The translations under genes and the position numbers were made by a program. DNA of 64,000 nt from Antedon mediterranea. Lineage: Eukaryota; Echinodermata; Crinoidea; Comatulida; Antedonidae. This document shows positions 44,346-57,585 of this stretch, piece after piece; within the stretch, counting starts at the first letter, position 1; every line of letters begins with the position of its first letter. The stretch spans positions 10,049,001 to 10,113,000 of the forward strand of contig NC_092674.1 of the NCBI RefSeq assembly GCF_964355755.1, written 5' to 3'. Below the pieces are notes generated by a model that worked only from the letters and a program-made list of their open reading frames with translations, was not told the origin of the DNA and did not search any database.

Positions 44346-44813
44346 TTAAAGACACTTTTCCTACAAATTTAAAAATAATACATATACATTACTTTATACA
44401 TTAAATCAGGTTATTCCTTGTCTTAAATGTACATTCTATGGTTGCGGTGTATGCCTAGCCTAGCTAGCTATGCTTAGTTTTGTAGGCCAAGCTGGTAAAC
44501 AGTGGTAACGTACTAACATTGACATGTCTAGTTGCTGCATTAATTGTCTTTCTTTTTCTAGCAGAATCCAGTATTTTCACTGAAACGTTATGGTTCTTCC
44601 ATTCCTTTTGCTTTCACGATGGATCGAAAGTGCATAACAGAAGCAAAACAAACATATCAATCTATGCACAATGCATGCTGGGATTTATATTATTTATTTT
44701 TATCGTTTAAAGACGAAATAAATATCGCAATAAGCCCATATAATATTTGTATGAATTGAAGTTTGTAACCTTCAATTACATTGAATTAAAAAACATATGG
44801 AATGGGGCTTTAA
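44346..44813. mobile_element. TTAA-flanked MITE, copy 1
   Basis: Flanked by TTAA (44346-44349 and 44810-44813), with left end AGACACTTTTCCTAC. The interior matches the reverse complement of the element at 53990-54622, for example GCTTAGTTTTGTAGGCC, TAGTTGCTGCATTAATTGTC and GATCGAAA. TTAA target sites are typical of piggyBac-type transposition. The right inverted repeat is decayed. The ORF at 44519 lies inside and is not a gene. Confidence 0.75.
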
Positions 44814-46173
44814 AGGAATATCTATAATAATAAATCATATTTAAAGCATAAAGGGATCTGCTTGTAAGAACCACTTGATTGTCAGAGGTGTTCTCTTTTA
44901 ACACAAGACAACACATGCATCATCCGGAAAAGGATTACATTCCGTCTTCCGCAAAAACAAACAAAAGAATACTTTTCTATTAGTGTTTTCCTAAATGTAC
45001 ATCAGGCCCTTTTGTTCATACTTTATTGAGATATCATCTTCTCAAAATGATACAAAGAAAGCTATAAATGTACTTCTCTTTGATCATAATTATGATCTTG
45101 ATATGAACCTTTCACAGGGTGTCTAGAAAATGCAGAAATATGAATTGATTTTTTAGTTTTCCAAATTCATTCTGCTTTTTGAAAAATAAAAACCACTATC
45201 TGAAATTTCTAGTTTTCTTGACAGCATATCTACATGGGAGCGGATAATGAAAGTTTGTAATTATCCCATCTACAGTATGCTAGATGGCATGGAGAAACCA
45301 GCTTAAAATTTAGCCTATTTTCTCTGCTTTTGTGCTATTCCTGAACAATTCAATTTTGAATAGCACTGTGAAATAAGTTATTTAGGAACTTGCTAACTGT
45401 CAACTTGTATTATATGACAATGGCTTTAGCAAGATTTAGAGAAAAACTATTAGCTTCTGTAAAAATAATAGAAGCTTATTTTAAGATTACTCCTACATGG
45501 TCTGTCACACATTAGGCCTACTGGATGATTATCAGCAATAATAATAATTAAAAACTATTTTGGAACTATTTTGTCTGCTTTTATAAAAATGACTTATTTT
45601 AAGACTATATACACCTACATTTTCTGTCAGATAGTAACAGATGATGGTTTATTATCAGTAATAATGATTAAAACCGTCATTTTCGATATAAATGTTTTCC
45701 ATTTATTTACCAAATGGATTTTGTAGAACAAAGATATTTTCATGGTAACTCCGCATTTGCAATAATTGCTTACAACAATATTTTACGAGTAACTATAGTA
45801 ACTTGTATAGATATATCGACATTGATATCAGTCATTGATGTTTTTTGCATACAAAAGCTTTTAATGTATCCCAAGAGACAAAATCAGTATTATATGGAAT
45901 ACAATATCTTATCAAACTAATACGCTATTTAGATGATGATCGGGTGTGATGTAATCATTCTTGATTGGGAACGATTGCAATTCAGGTTACACTTTCAGTG
46001 ACGCTGGTTCATATCATTGTATTACAACAGCGTTTGTAGGTCACAAAATGAAATTGCATAAAACATGAAGGTTTTGCGAAAGCAGGTATCTTTGCTATTT
46101 ATTACTATATAAGCTAAATACATATCACCCATTTTGAGCCCTGGAAACATTATGTTTAGTTCGTTGGCAAGTA

Positions 46174-46260
46174 TTGTATTTGACCTCTGGTGGTTGTATT
46201 TGACCTCTAGTGGTTGTATTTGACCTCTAGTGGTTGTATTTGACCTCTGGTGGTTGTATT
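46174..46260. repeat. 20-bp minisatellite, 4.3 copies
   Basis: TTGTATTTGACCTCTGGTGG repeated four times, alternating CTGGTGG and CTAGTGG, plus a 7-base partial unit. Confidence 0.92.
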
Positions 46261-48339
46261 ACTTGGTGAAGATAAGAAATACTATGCACTACTACTGTAG
46301 CCACGTCTGTATGACATTTTATACCAGATAAATGGATAATGTATTTCAAATGAGCTTTGCATTACACTTATGTTTATACACACTCTTTTCTTTATCGTAG
46401 TTACATTAGCTTGTTCTGAGTTCAATCGGAAACAATACATACATTAAACATCTGATATACTGATGTATATCATATACCAATGTATATCAGGTCATCTTCA
46501 GCGTGGATAGAATGTGAACACATTTAACTAAATTAGAGGAAATTGCAAAAAACTCACATTACAACTACCAGAACTGTTTTTATCATTTACAGAATTCTAG
46601 GTGATCCAGAATGTCATGACAAAATATACTTAAAGTTATGGGATGAGATGATTTTGTACTAAAATGATGTAAACTCCCCTTTAAATTTAATTCCATTGAA
46701 ACTTTGACTTCAATCATGAAGATCTTTTTCCATTAGATAACTAATATCTATCCAGCTACTTTTATATTAAAACATTAGTGATAATTAATGCCTGCATTTA
46801 AATAGTATTTCTTTCATTTACGTTTTACTGTAGGCAACATTGGCAATAAATTGCTTGGATGCAAACTAATTGATTAGACATTGAAGATAATTAATCATAG
46901 TTTTCAGGTAAAGGCAAGTCCCTCTGAACATGAGAATAAGCTGTGGAGCTCATTGTACTAAAGGGTCACCATTTCATTAGTTTCCACATTGCCATTCCTC
47001 CCTAGTATTTTCACCCATGTAGTCATTTACAGCTAATTAGACTAGGGTTTTTCTTTATTAACATTTTGAATTATCTTTGAAGTTACTGCAGTAAACTACT
47101 GCAACTTTATTTTAAAATGTATGTATCATCTATCTTTTTTATGCTCTAATGTTGCGTTTCTCTTGCTGTGGTACTATGTCAAGATAATGCATTCATCAGT
47201 GCAAATCATTAGGGAAATTCTTTTACGACTGATAAATAATTCTAAGCTACAAGCATTGGAATGAACTACATTTCTTGTTCAGAGGTATACAGTATTATTT
47301 TACATAGACAGAGTTTGGAAACTTGGTTTCTCAACTAATGTTTGAACTTTTTCACTGAAGAAATAATTTTACAAATGTTTTAAGCCATTTTAGTAATCCA
47401 TTTGACCAAAAATTGAATTTAATTGAATTTATTTATTTAATAATAAACTGTAATTTAAAGAAAAAAAACGGAAGGCCATCATTAAACAATAGGTTTCTAG
47501 AAGTTAAAACAATTTATTTTGTCTTTTTATAACTGAAATCTATGGCAAATCAACTTTATTTTTCATGTTTTGTTTTGTTTTAATCTTAAATCTTGCATAC
47601 AAATTTCAAATAAAAATCTTTTTAAACCAATTTCATTTCTGTTTTTTATTTCTTTTTTAATTCCTCTATATTGTTTACCATGGCCAAATAATAGGCATTC
47701 ATATTCTACATTGGTAACCTAACAAATTAAATACCTCAATACTCCTTATTTGAATAACATTCCATATAACAATAAACAGAGAATCAACTGATACAACAAT
47801 TATGCCGTTTTCAAGGCATGCAGTTATTAAGTATTAGGTAAGCTGGCCTTAGTTGAATATCTACCTGTATTGTTCTTGATGCTTATCAAGTTTCAATTGT
47901 CAACCAACTTTTTGTTTTTTTCCTCCTTCAATCTACTGGCAGTGGTAGCTTTGATTCAGTCAAATGGACTGATAGCTTTAGAAGGACAAACGTGTCCATT
48001 GTGACTATATGAAGGTTTGTTGCATGCATTTTCAGACATTACAGACAGTTTACCATTAATTTTAATACCTTTTTTACGGATTATCATCATTTTCTTGTCA
48101 ACAATGCCTCGGAAATACCCCCTTGCACCAGGATGTTTTATCAGTGTTACCTACAAAGAGGTTTGTATATCATTGATATAATATTATTGATACAACAGTT
48201 AGATAATCAAGTTCCCTGATGGATTAGAAGTTAACAACAGAATCATGTCTCTTTTCAGTAATTGTGTATTGTGAATTTCATAGTGGACCTCAATATTATG
48301 TGACTTTGGGATGATTCTAATTTTGTATTGATCAAATTT

Positions 48340-48545
48340 TAGCCTGTGCATGGATCTAGTTTAGGCTATGCTTAGGCTCTGAATGGACCGAACTTTAGGC
48401 TCTGAATGGACCTAATTTAGGCCCTGCATGGACCTGATTTTGACCCGACAGGGATCTAATTTTACGATGTGCATGGATCTAACTTTAGACCCTGCATGGA
48501 TCTATTTTACTGCATCTTTAGGCCCTGCATGGATCTATTTTAGGT
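48340..48545. repeat. Degenerate ~30-bp tandem repeat
   Basis: About seven units built around (T)TTAGGC(C/T)CTGCATGG followed by A(T/C)CTA.TTT, for example near 48375, 48420, 48490 and 48520. Confidence 0.75.
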
Positions 48546-51500
48546 CATGCCTTAAACTGATCATTTCATCGTAACATTACATTCACTAGCGATAGATATA
48601 TTCTAGTTTTTTGTTTACCTATTAGTCAATTCAAATACCAAATTGTGCTGTTAGTGGAATATTATACCAACATGTTTATAAGTTACTTAAACATATTGTA
48701 TATTTGAAATTGTATAATAATTACATCATTATAGATATTTTGTTATTATAATATTTTATGACATATGATATTAAGCCTTTCAGTACAGCAACACAAAACT
48801 CAATTCAGGCATACATTATAAGATTAAACCTTGCAAATTACATAAACAGAGAATTTCGTCTTTTGGGTACACCAATAATGTTATGAATACTGTGTTATGA
48901 ATTTAGTTCAATTTATAATCTGAAATTTGATGCCTTAATTCGATTTGCAATGATATTGAATTAAATTCATATTTCAAAATGAAATATTTATTGAAAAAGG
49001 TGTCAATATTATAATGTTTTTTTTATGTTGTTTGTGGAAGCGTTGTACTTCACAATTTTTGCTTCTTCTGTCAAAGCAACGATCTGACATTTTTGGAAAA
49101 ATAATGGTCACAGTGCATTTTGGCCGCCAGTCATTTTGGCCGCCGGTAATATGAAACACTTAAATTCATGAAAAAGGACAAAATATGTCATGTTCATTTC
49201 GGCTGACAGGTATGGTGTGCCAACAGCCATAAATTATGTAGACATTTTTTTTCCAGAGTGAAACTAGCCTAAGCCTATCTAGGCAGCAGAAGACTTCGTT
49301 TAGTAATGAGCTAAGCCTAGTGTGTAGTGGGGAGTAAAAATACAATGTAACCTTTGATCTGCTGCATGCGTCAATCACTGACACCGAGGATTCCCCTTTT
49401 CTTTTATAACATGACGTATGTAAATAGCACTGCAGTTTTTTATTACTAATAATAAAATAATTTTTCTGTTTACTTTTAGTTTACAATTTTATCGAATACT
49501 GTAGAGCATGCTTATGCTGCTGCATGTGTGTCATGCGCTGATGAGGAGGAGTCTGGGTATTCCTCTTTTTTTATAACATGGCATTGTAAAGTATGACAGT
49601 TTTATTACTAATAATAAAATAAACAATAACAATAATTTTCTATTTGTGTACTAAAGATCAAAACTGTATGAGTTGATATTTCAGGGACATATACCCTGTA
49701 CAGACTCAATGAACAAACAATCCAATTTTAAAAGCATTTTGTAATTAAGTTGTATGATTTGTCACCTGATAATTTAGCAACGAGTTTGTTGTGATTTACG
49801 AGTTTGGATATAATGAAGCCTACATAGAATCCTAATGAAGCCTACATACTCACAAACTGATCATTATTGTCCATGAACTATTATCCATAAACCCATTAAA
49901 GCCCCATATCTTCTACATTTATCTTTCTAATGTTCGTTGCTGATATTAGCAAATCATGTTTATTGTAAGGTCTGTTAATCGATACATTTTAATAGTTTGT
50001 TTAACTGTTATTCATTTGAAGGAGATTCAGATTCTTCTTTTTGAACAGTGATTTTTTGTTTGAAAGTTTAGAATTTATGATATGCATGATTTGATTTAAT
50101 GTAATACCATGGATAATAATAATAATAATTTGCATTAAAATGTATCTTCATTAAAAAAAAAACTACTGTATTAAGATTTAAATATGTGCGTTTATCACAT
50201 GTTGATCAAAATCAGTGCCATGCCACAAGAAATAAAGTGGTGTGGTGATTGCAGGAAAAGAGAGCAATTGTCCTCTGTAAAAAAGGGATTAAGTTGCCTT
50301 ACCAACCCTACTATGGCCCAGTATACTGAATAATAATGATGAATGATAACCAACTCTTTCCAATCCCACTTTACAATTTTCACTACACCTCTGATAGGAT
50401 CAATTTATACCAAAATGTATTCTTTATTTGACAAAGTGGCATGAACATACTTTAGCAGTACAGAAAAGAAATTTTTTTTTTGTGTTGAAATTTCATTTCA
50501 TAATAAAAGTACAATATTTAAATATGGCCTAGTTTCTGTCATCACATGACACACTAAATTCCGTACATATTTATCTATGCGTACTTCTACACTATTTCAC
50601 CAGTTTTAACCTAACTATAGAGGGGGCTATCTCTATTGCCAATAAATAATAATAAATTGCTAGTCTGCACATGACATACAGACTTTCAAAAATGCAGAAA
50701 CCTATAAATATGATATAAACTATAAAAATATGTCTCTAAATGATTTATTAATCATAATTTGTAATACTGTAAATCATTTTTCATTAGACATATGACAAAC
50801 CTATTTTTTAGAAATGATTTGTGTTGAAAAAGTATTCTTTCTACGTTACATTTTCCTGAACCAACAAATACAATTTCTTTGACTTGAATTATTTATTAGG
50901 GCTTTACAATTACTGTACCTATTTGACATTATATACCAAACAAGAACATTTCACAATCTTGAATCATGAAATTTTGACTGAACAGGATTTTTTTTTAAAC
51001 TGAGATATTCAATTTTTAATTGTGAAACTAACAATTTTTTAATTTTTGTTTACAATAAATAAATACATAATGTATAAAAACCTTTTTGTTAATCTATGTA
51101 TTAAATTTTGATAGATCCAAATTATCAGGCAACATCATATCATTATTTAACACAACTACAAGTTGTTTTATTTTCAGCAAGGATGTGCTTAGAAGAGAAA
51201 AAAATTTTAATAAATTATAATATTTTTATTGGTATGTTTTCTTTGAGAATTCCTTTGAATTTGAAATGTAGGTCTACCTATAAGGCCTACTACAGAGAAT
51301 TATGTGACATCACCATGGCAACAAAGGTGTAACAATTTCCATTGTACATTTTAATGTACAACACACTCACGTTATCTTGATATGTTTCCATTGATTAATA
51401 AATATATTTTTATTGGCATTCCTTTATGATATCATATTATTTGTTGAATGTGTTTGTGGTGGGGCATTTCAAAACACAATTGGTTTAATTAGACCCTGGA

Positions 51501-51957
51501 GGTTATAAATCAAAGAAAGTAATTTGTTAAAAATGTTTTTACCCTAATAATTTTAGACCAGGTGTGACAAATATTCCAAAATGTTTGTCAGGTCAACAAG
51601 GTATGACTATTATATTTTATCAATGAAATCTTTATATTTAAACAATGCATTATAATTGCTAGTAAAGATCTACGACCTTTGTTTAAAATGTTATCATAAA
51701 AATATGTTGGAATGCAAATACTAATATTTGTATTTTGATTACCAAAAATTGTTGAGTGATATCCCAATTAATGTTCCTGTTTCGGCAATTAGAGATTGTT
51801 GGTCCCAGGTGTCAATTTGGCTAAATAATAGTTAGAACAACATTTTCGCACACATTTGAAATTATAACTATATTCATACATATGGCAAGTCCTGTATTCA
51901 TTTCTGAACATAGGATAATGAACTGTTAGGAGCTAATTTTACTATAAGCCTCTGCTT

Positions 51958-52078
51958 TCTGTGGTAGTATTTTCAAGCAGGTACTCATTTACGGCTGCTG
52001 AGTAGACTGGGAGTTGTCGGGAATTGAACCGAGGTCTCTCTGTATGACAGTCAAGTGTCTTATCCACTCGATTACAGA
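51958..52078 (-). mobile_element. tRNA-derived SINE head (fragment)
   Basis: On the minus strand: TAATCGAGTGGATAAGACAC (box A), CTCGGTTCAATTCCCGAC (box B), then CAGCCGTAAATGAGTACCTG. It is a tRNA-like head with a body start; the tail is not recognised. A different family from the other SINEs here. Confidence 0.65.
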
Positions 52079-53989
52079 ATTTAAAATGTCTGCCAACTGC
52101 ACAACGTAAAAATAATAACTAGAGATATCTCCATTAACAACCAATTTTATACCTTTTGATAAAGAGTTTTGTAATTAAAATTTGTTTATTTTTATTTTAT
52201 TTATGTATAGTTGAGTTGTGTTTATTTTAATTCTGAATCAGACTAATATTTTTTATTATTATTATTATTATTGTTATTGATAAAAACTAAACCAGAATGA
52301 ATAAAGTGAGCTTATTTTAATTGCTATGTAATTAATGTAGTGTTCAACATTTTCCACATTGTTGGTGATGAATACAAATAACGTTCATGCAAATGATAGC
52401 ATATCAGTTTAAAGCTCTGTAATCTTCACAATCCAGTTGCAAGTTGACAACAATATCAAATGTAATGTACATTAGCCATAAACGCCGCTTGGGATTATCG
52501 CATTATTAGTTTATTGCCGGTGAGTCCCCTGTTCTGTGTATCGGTATTTTAGATGGATAAGTCGATTTATGTAGTAATTTAGCTTATTTATGAGTTGTTG
52601 TTGACAGTATTGAAGATTTAATCATCTCTTTAACAACAGGCACTTTGCAGAGTCTCTCATTTGAAAAGTATAATCAATTGTTTATTTATTCTTTCTTGAC
52701 TGGATGGCATTTTAATGTTATCCTTTTGAAGATGAATTGTCGTTGTGGCTATGGTAAAGTGATGTAGTTGGCCATTGTTACCTAACCTAATTCTAGATTT
52801 TCATATGTTTCAATTTATAGAATAAAAATAAAATAATGCGGGTGTTATATTTACTGTCGATATTTATTACACCGAATGCGAAAGACTTAATAGGTTCTAT
52901 GTTTAGCTGCTATTTGTGGTAAGCTTCAGCACAAAATTCCATATAAAAGCATTTGCCTCTTCTGAAGTAGAGGCGTGCTAGACTGTCAAGTTTGGACTTT
53001 ATTGCTTTAGCTAACTGTCACTCATTTCAGTGATGTAAACTTTACATATTAGGGGTGGTAACATGATTCTTCACACATATCCTGTTACTGACAAAGGAAA
53101 TAAAAAATAACTGTCATATGACCATGTGTAAACAAACCCTCAAAATTGCAGAAGTAAATTAGGTTGCACTACAGTTGACAGAGGTCAGTGTAAAGTTCAA
53201 TCATGTGATGACCATTAGCAGCTGTCAGAGCAAAGATTAATTCAAGTGGTCATAAAGTGAATGACCATTTTATAGTCATAAGGTTAGGTAAATGTTGCAA
53301 TCTAGTTTTTTACAAAGAACACTTCCTTGCTGTACCTTCATTCATGGAGGTATACCTCCATGCTTCATTCATGTCGCACTGATAAAGTCATTTCTATGTG
53401 AATGATGTCTATCGTCAGTATTTTGACCTAACACATGTCTTTAAATTAACTAATGGTAACAGTAATACAGGAAACTCTAATTTAAGGGGAATATACTGTA
53501 CAATTTGTGGTATCTGAGAAAATTGACTATTAGAATACCTCCTTTTTGGGGACACGTCCATTTAAGAGGGACACTTTCCTGAATGAACAATAGGCAAAAT
53601 ACTAATATAATGTTTTTACACAAAGGCCAACCCTTACGACAACCTATTAAAGAGTTCACATGTCCCCTTAATAGGGGTTTTACTGTTGATATGTCAAGTT
53701 ATAACAAATAGGTAATCTAATGTTTGGTGTCAGTGTAGCATATCAGAAATAAAATCCAAACTATAGAGGGCAGGATCAATAATTAAATTAATTATATGTG
53801 GAATTTCCTGTTAATGTCATTGAAATAAAAAATTGAAACAATACTATATACCAACTCTCACCCTTAATGCGCAAGTCTCACGCATGAGGGCCGATTTGTT
53901 ATGCCTCACGCATACGTAGCTATTTCCCACACATCCATAAAAAATATTCAGAAAAACACTATTTTGAAATTAATATATACAATTTTAAT
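52079..53989. other. Long intron, part 4
   Basis: AT-rich, no exon supported; a short ATT microsatellite lies near 52250-52280. Confidence 0.4.
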
Positions 53990-54622
53990 TTAAAGACACC
54001 TTCCCTACGTTTTTTAGATCTAATTTAAGATCACAAACTATATTTAATGTAAAAATAATACTATATGGTCCTATTGCGATAACTTTTTTTGTCTTTAATG
54101 GTTAAAAATGTGAAAAATAAGTCGATTCTAATAATTATAGCGGCCCGCTATAAATCCCAAAATGCATCGCGCGGATTGATATTTTTGTTTTTCTTCTGTA
54201 ATTCACCCACTTTTCGATCGATCGTGGGGCCAAAACAAATGAAAGACCCCTAACTTTTCAGCGAAAAATACTGGGTTTTCCCCAATTTGTATCACCGGAG
54301 TCTGGCAAAAATAGAAAGACAATTAATGCAGCAACTATACAACGTCAGGCTAGGTATTATAGCTAGCGTACGATGTTCGTACGTTACCGATGTTTACCAG
54401 CTAGGCCTACAAAACTAAGCCTAGCTAGGCTAGACCTAAAGACCGTCCACGAAAGGTCAGTCGCCGCGAGCTACTTAGGTAGTGCATTGTTTCTCACTTT
54501 TTATCATAATTTACCATAAAACCTACATTTAAGTCAAGGAATTACCTGGTTTAATGTTTTTAAAGTAATATATATGTATTATTTTTACAAAACGTCACAA
54601 ATTGTAGGGAAGGTGTCTTTAA
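53990..54622. mobile_element. TTAA-flanked MITE, copy 2
   Basis: TTAA at 53990-53993 and 54619-54622 surrounds perfect 15-bp ends AGACACCTTCCCTAC and GTAGGGAAGGTGTCT. The interior matches the element at 44346 in reverse orientation. There is no transposase. This copy keeps better ends and is ~165 bases longer. Confidence 0.88.
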
Positions 54623-54830
54623 TTAATTTCTGATGCATTGGCCACTGAAAAAGTTGGCAGGTATACAATGCATTAGAGTTTTTAACTTTAAAAAAAATAC
54701 ATCTTATTCAACAGGCTATGAGAAGTTTACAACAAAAAAATAGGTCTACTGGGTAAATCCTCACAAAATTGCTGGCCAAGTAATGTTACGTTCAGTAAAC
54801 CATTGAATTACTTGTAGAAAAGGATGCAGG

Positions 54831-55624
54831 CCACTTCGGCCCTAAACTGTTTTGGCCAAAGTCAAGTCGGCCCCAAGTCAATTCAGAATTAATCAGAATA
54901 TTCTCGGATATTAGATAGATATTATTAGATCAATACAGTAAAATAAAAATGTTTATACAAGACATATACCGTATATTTCGGTGTATAAGTCACTTTTGAC
55001 ACGCAAATTTGACCTCTAAATTAAGGGTGCGTCTTATACATCGAACATAAGTGCCTCACCACACAGATTGTACATAATCGTCACCTTGTTGGCGCGGCTA
55101 GGCTAGGCCTAGGCCTGAATAGGCTAGGCCTATAGGCTAGCCACAGTGTACTAACATAACGGCAACCTGATTCTGCCTAGTTTTCAAGGCATTTTAGCGT
55201 AATGTTATACTAAATATGATAAAAAGATTTGTTCATTATAGAGCTGGTTTTGGCGCTTTACGATTGGAATGTATTTATTTATAGTTATACGCACGACCGC
55301 CGACCGCCGTACCCCTAGCCTAGCACAAGCCCTTCGGCGGCCACATGGTGTACGGTATTCGACTAGTATATTCTGCAGTTGATTATAGCATGGACCTAGC
55401 GTATACACTTCTCGGATACATAGATACTAATCGAATACGATTGTCCGTGAAAACGTGCGCCCTCTCGAAATGATCGAGCTAGGCTAGCCCACACACGTGC
55501 GTGTTACACACACGGTCATGCACTCGATGTTGCGGGTGCGAAACTCATGAATAACAAGTTAGAAAGAACTTGTTGAGGCTGGGCGCGACCGAGCTTTGGC
55601 CGAGACGGTTTAGGGCCGAGTTGG
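54831..55624. mobile_element. Foldback element with 'GGCC' arms
   Basis: CTTCGGCCCTAAACTG followed by TTTTGGCCAAAGTC (to about 54863) pairs imperfectly with GAGCTTTGGCCGAG, ACGGTTTAGGGCCGAG (55591-55620). The interior includes an older motif TACCGTATATTTCGGTGTAT near 54967, itself typical of a dispersed repeat end. No coding potential. Confidence 0.55.
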
Positions 55625-55737
55625 ATCAAATTCGTAGAAAACTTGTGTGAATCGATTCAGATTTCATGGTATGTTTGCAATAACACAAATCACACTGAGG
55701 CAGAATCTCTAGGCCTTATATATAACAGGAACACATA

Positions 55738-56518
55738 CCGTAGTTCCTCGGGTATAATCCCACCTCGGGTATAATCCCACCCCCGACTTTACGATTACCT
55801 TCACACGCAAGCATATCCCCGGGCAAAGTCGTAGTGTATAATTTTACATTAGGCCAGAGGTGGGCCTAGGCCTACTGTAGCTAGCTAGGCCGACGTCAAT
55901 TTCTCACCAAAAAAATAGAGTGATTTCTCTGAATTTGGCTGACTTAAAACTCATCATAAACATTGTTAAGTTGAATACAACCTTAAGGCTAGCATGCCCC
56001 GATCGTCACGTTCTGTACATCCTTTCGCCGTCGTGTACATTCTTTCTTGTTGTTTACACTACTGTGCATGCTTGATTACCGTAAAAAAAACACCGCCCTC
56101 TATACCGACCAGCTTGTGCACAGTAGAGTTTGTGTCACATGCAACAACATGCGATTTACACAGAGAGCTCGAGCGTGTGAGTGAACATGGAGAACTCGTA
56201 TGATCGAGTTCATGTCGATTTAGGAAGCTAGGCCTAGATCACATTTTAGGGTATTTTTTAAGTAGAAATCTCGGGGAAAATCTATACGGTAGGCATAGCA
56301 CAGGTAAGACCAATTAGGCCGCCTAGGCCTAGATGGCCTGGCCGTCTAATTGCTAGGCCTACATCGGAATATAGCTTTTAGATAGCCTAAATCGTAGCTA
56401 GAAGAAATATCGTCATTTTCAGTTCATGCAGCGGGAAATCCCCGGGTATAGTCCCACCTCCCAAATTCGGGCAAATTTCACGTACAAGGGGGGTGGGATT
56501 ATACCCGGGGAACTACGG
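55738..56518. mobile_element. TA-flanked MITE (Tc1/mariner-like)
   Basis: TA dinucleotides at 55736-55737 and 56519-56520 flank inverted ends CCGTAGTTCCTCGGGTATAA and TTATACCCGGGGAACTACGG. At the left end the 20-base block containing TCGGGTATAATCCCACC is present twice. The TA target site suggests a Tc1/mariner-type transposase acting in trans. ORFs inside are not convincing. Confidence 0.85.
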
Positions 56519-56520
56519 TA

Positions 56521-57585
56521 CTTGTTTTAGAAAACCTATTGTGTAGTAGTAAAGTTTTAAATACTTGTTTTTAATTTAATGCATTCATATTTAACCTAAT
56601 TAAATATTCAAAGGACAAATTGATAATAAAAGTTTAATACTTGTCCGAAACCAGGATGTGTTAATGAAAAGATATTGAAATTCTTGAATTGGTTTGTCAA
56701 TGGATTAACGATTTAGATACTACTTTCACTAGATAATAAAGTTCTTAATAAGGACATGGCCATCATTAATAAATTTCAAGTATGGCCATTGGACCGTGAC
56801 GGTTTTTTTTTACACAATGTGTAGTTCGTTATTTTTAGTTCATATTAATTCCATTATTGTTGACTACACCTTTTCAAGGAAACATTATGTGGATTGGTAT
56901 ATTAATAAATTTGTAGCTTTTGACATCAGGTAACAGAAAAACATCCTTCTCTAGTCTTACCCTCAATCTGTTTTTCTTACCCTCAATCTGCTTCTCTTAC
57001 CCTCAATCTGCTTCTCTTACCCTCAATCTGCTTCTCTTACCCTCAATCTGCTTCTCTTACCCTCAATCTGCTTCTCTTACCCTCAATCTGCTTCTCTTAC
57101 CCTCAATCTGCTTCTCTTACCCTCAATCTGCTTCTCTTACCGTCAATCTGCTTAGACTAAGTAAAAAAATACAAATTAATTTATTAATATTATCCATTTA
57201 TCTATTAATAACATCGGATGACCTATGAACCCGTCATCCTTTAGCATTCCCTAAATTCCGTTCACATGAACGTGATCTCCTTCAGTAAATGTTGTTTCCT
57301 AATTTATACAGTTGAACCAATATTAACCACAAACAAGTGCTGGAGATTCCTAATCCGCCACAAAATGATTACAGTATATGAATGACCACATCCTTAAGAA
57401 ATAAATTTGTTTAGTGCGTGTCCAACAGTTGCATAAATGAAAGAATTGTTACATGGCGTCAGACTGAACATAATAGTACAGTAATACAATAACAATGTAG
57501 ACTATTGCTACATCAGTAAATAAACATTCTTCAATTCAATTTTAACCACAATCCTATATGGATAATTTAGCAAAAAGTACCTTTA
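56521..57585. other. Intron stretch with minisatellite
   Basis: AT-rich sequence around the minisatellite at 56956-57155; nothing else supported. Confidence 0.4.
56956..57155. repeat. 20-bp minisatellite, 10 copies
   Basis: The unit CCTCAATCTGCTTCTCTTAC recurs every 20 bases from 56961 through 57141. The first copies and the last carry single changes; the central ones are identical. The 102-residue ORF over it is the repeat read through. Confidence 0.95.

Larger units (their letters stand above)
44814..51957. other. Long intron, part 3, with minor repeats
   Basis: Mostly AT-rich single-copy-looking DNA. Repeats seen are a diverged ~120-bp tandem duplication (45460-45680), a 20-bp minisatellite (46174-46260), a degenerate ~30-bp repeat (48340-48545) and a diverged ~157-bp tandem duplication (49361-49625). 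At 48104-48160 a 19-codon ATG frame ends at a weak donor GTTTGT in phase 0, too weak to call an exon. Confidence 0.45.

Noticed and set aside
44519-44710. Hydrophobic 63-residue ORF
   Set aside because: It lies wholly inside the TTAA-flanked MITE and is not conserved as a frame in the sister copy at 53990.
56920-57228. 102-residue Leu/Ser repeat ORF
   Set aside because: It is the 20-bp minisatellite; the 20-base unit changes frame each copy and returns every three units, which mimics a repeat protein.
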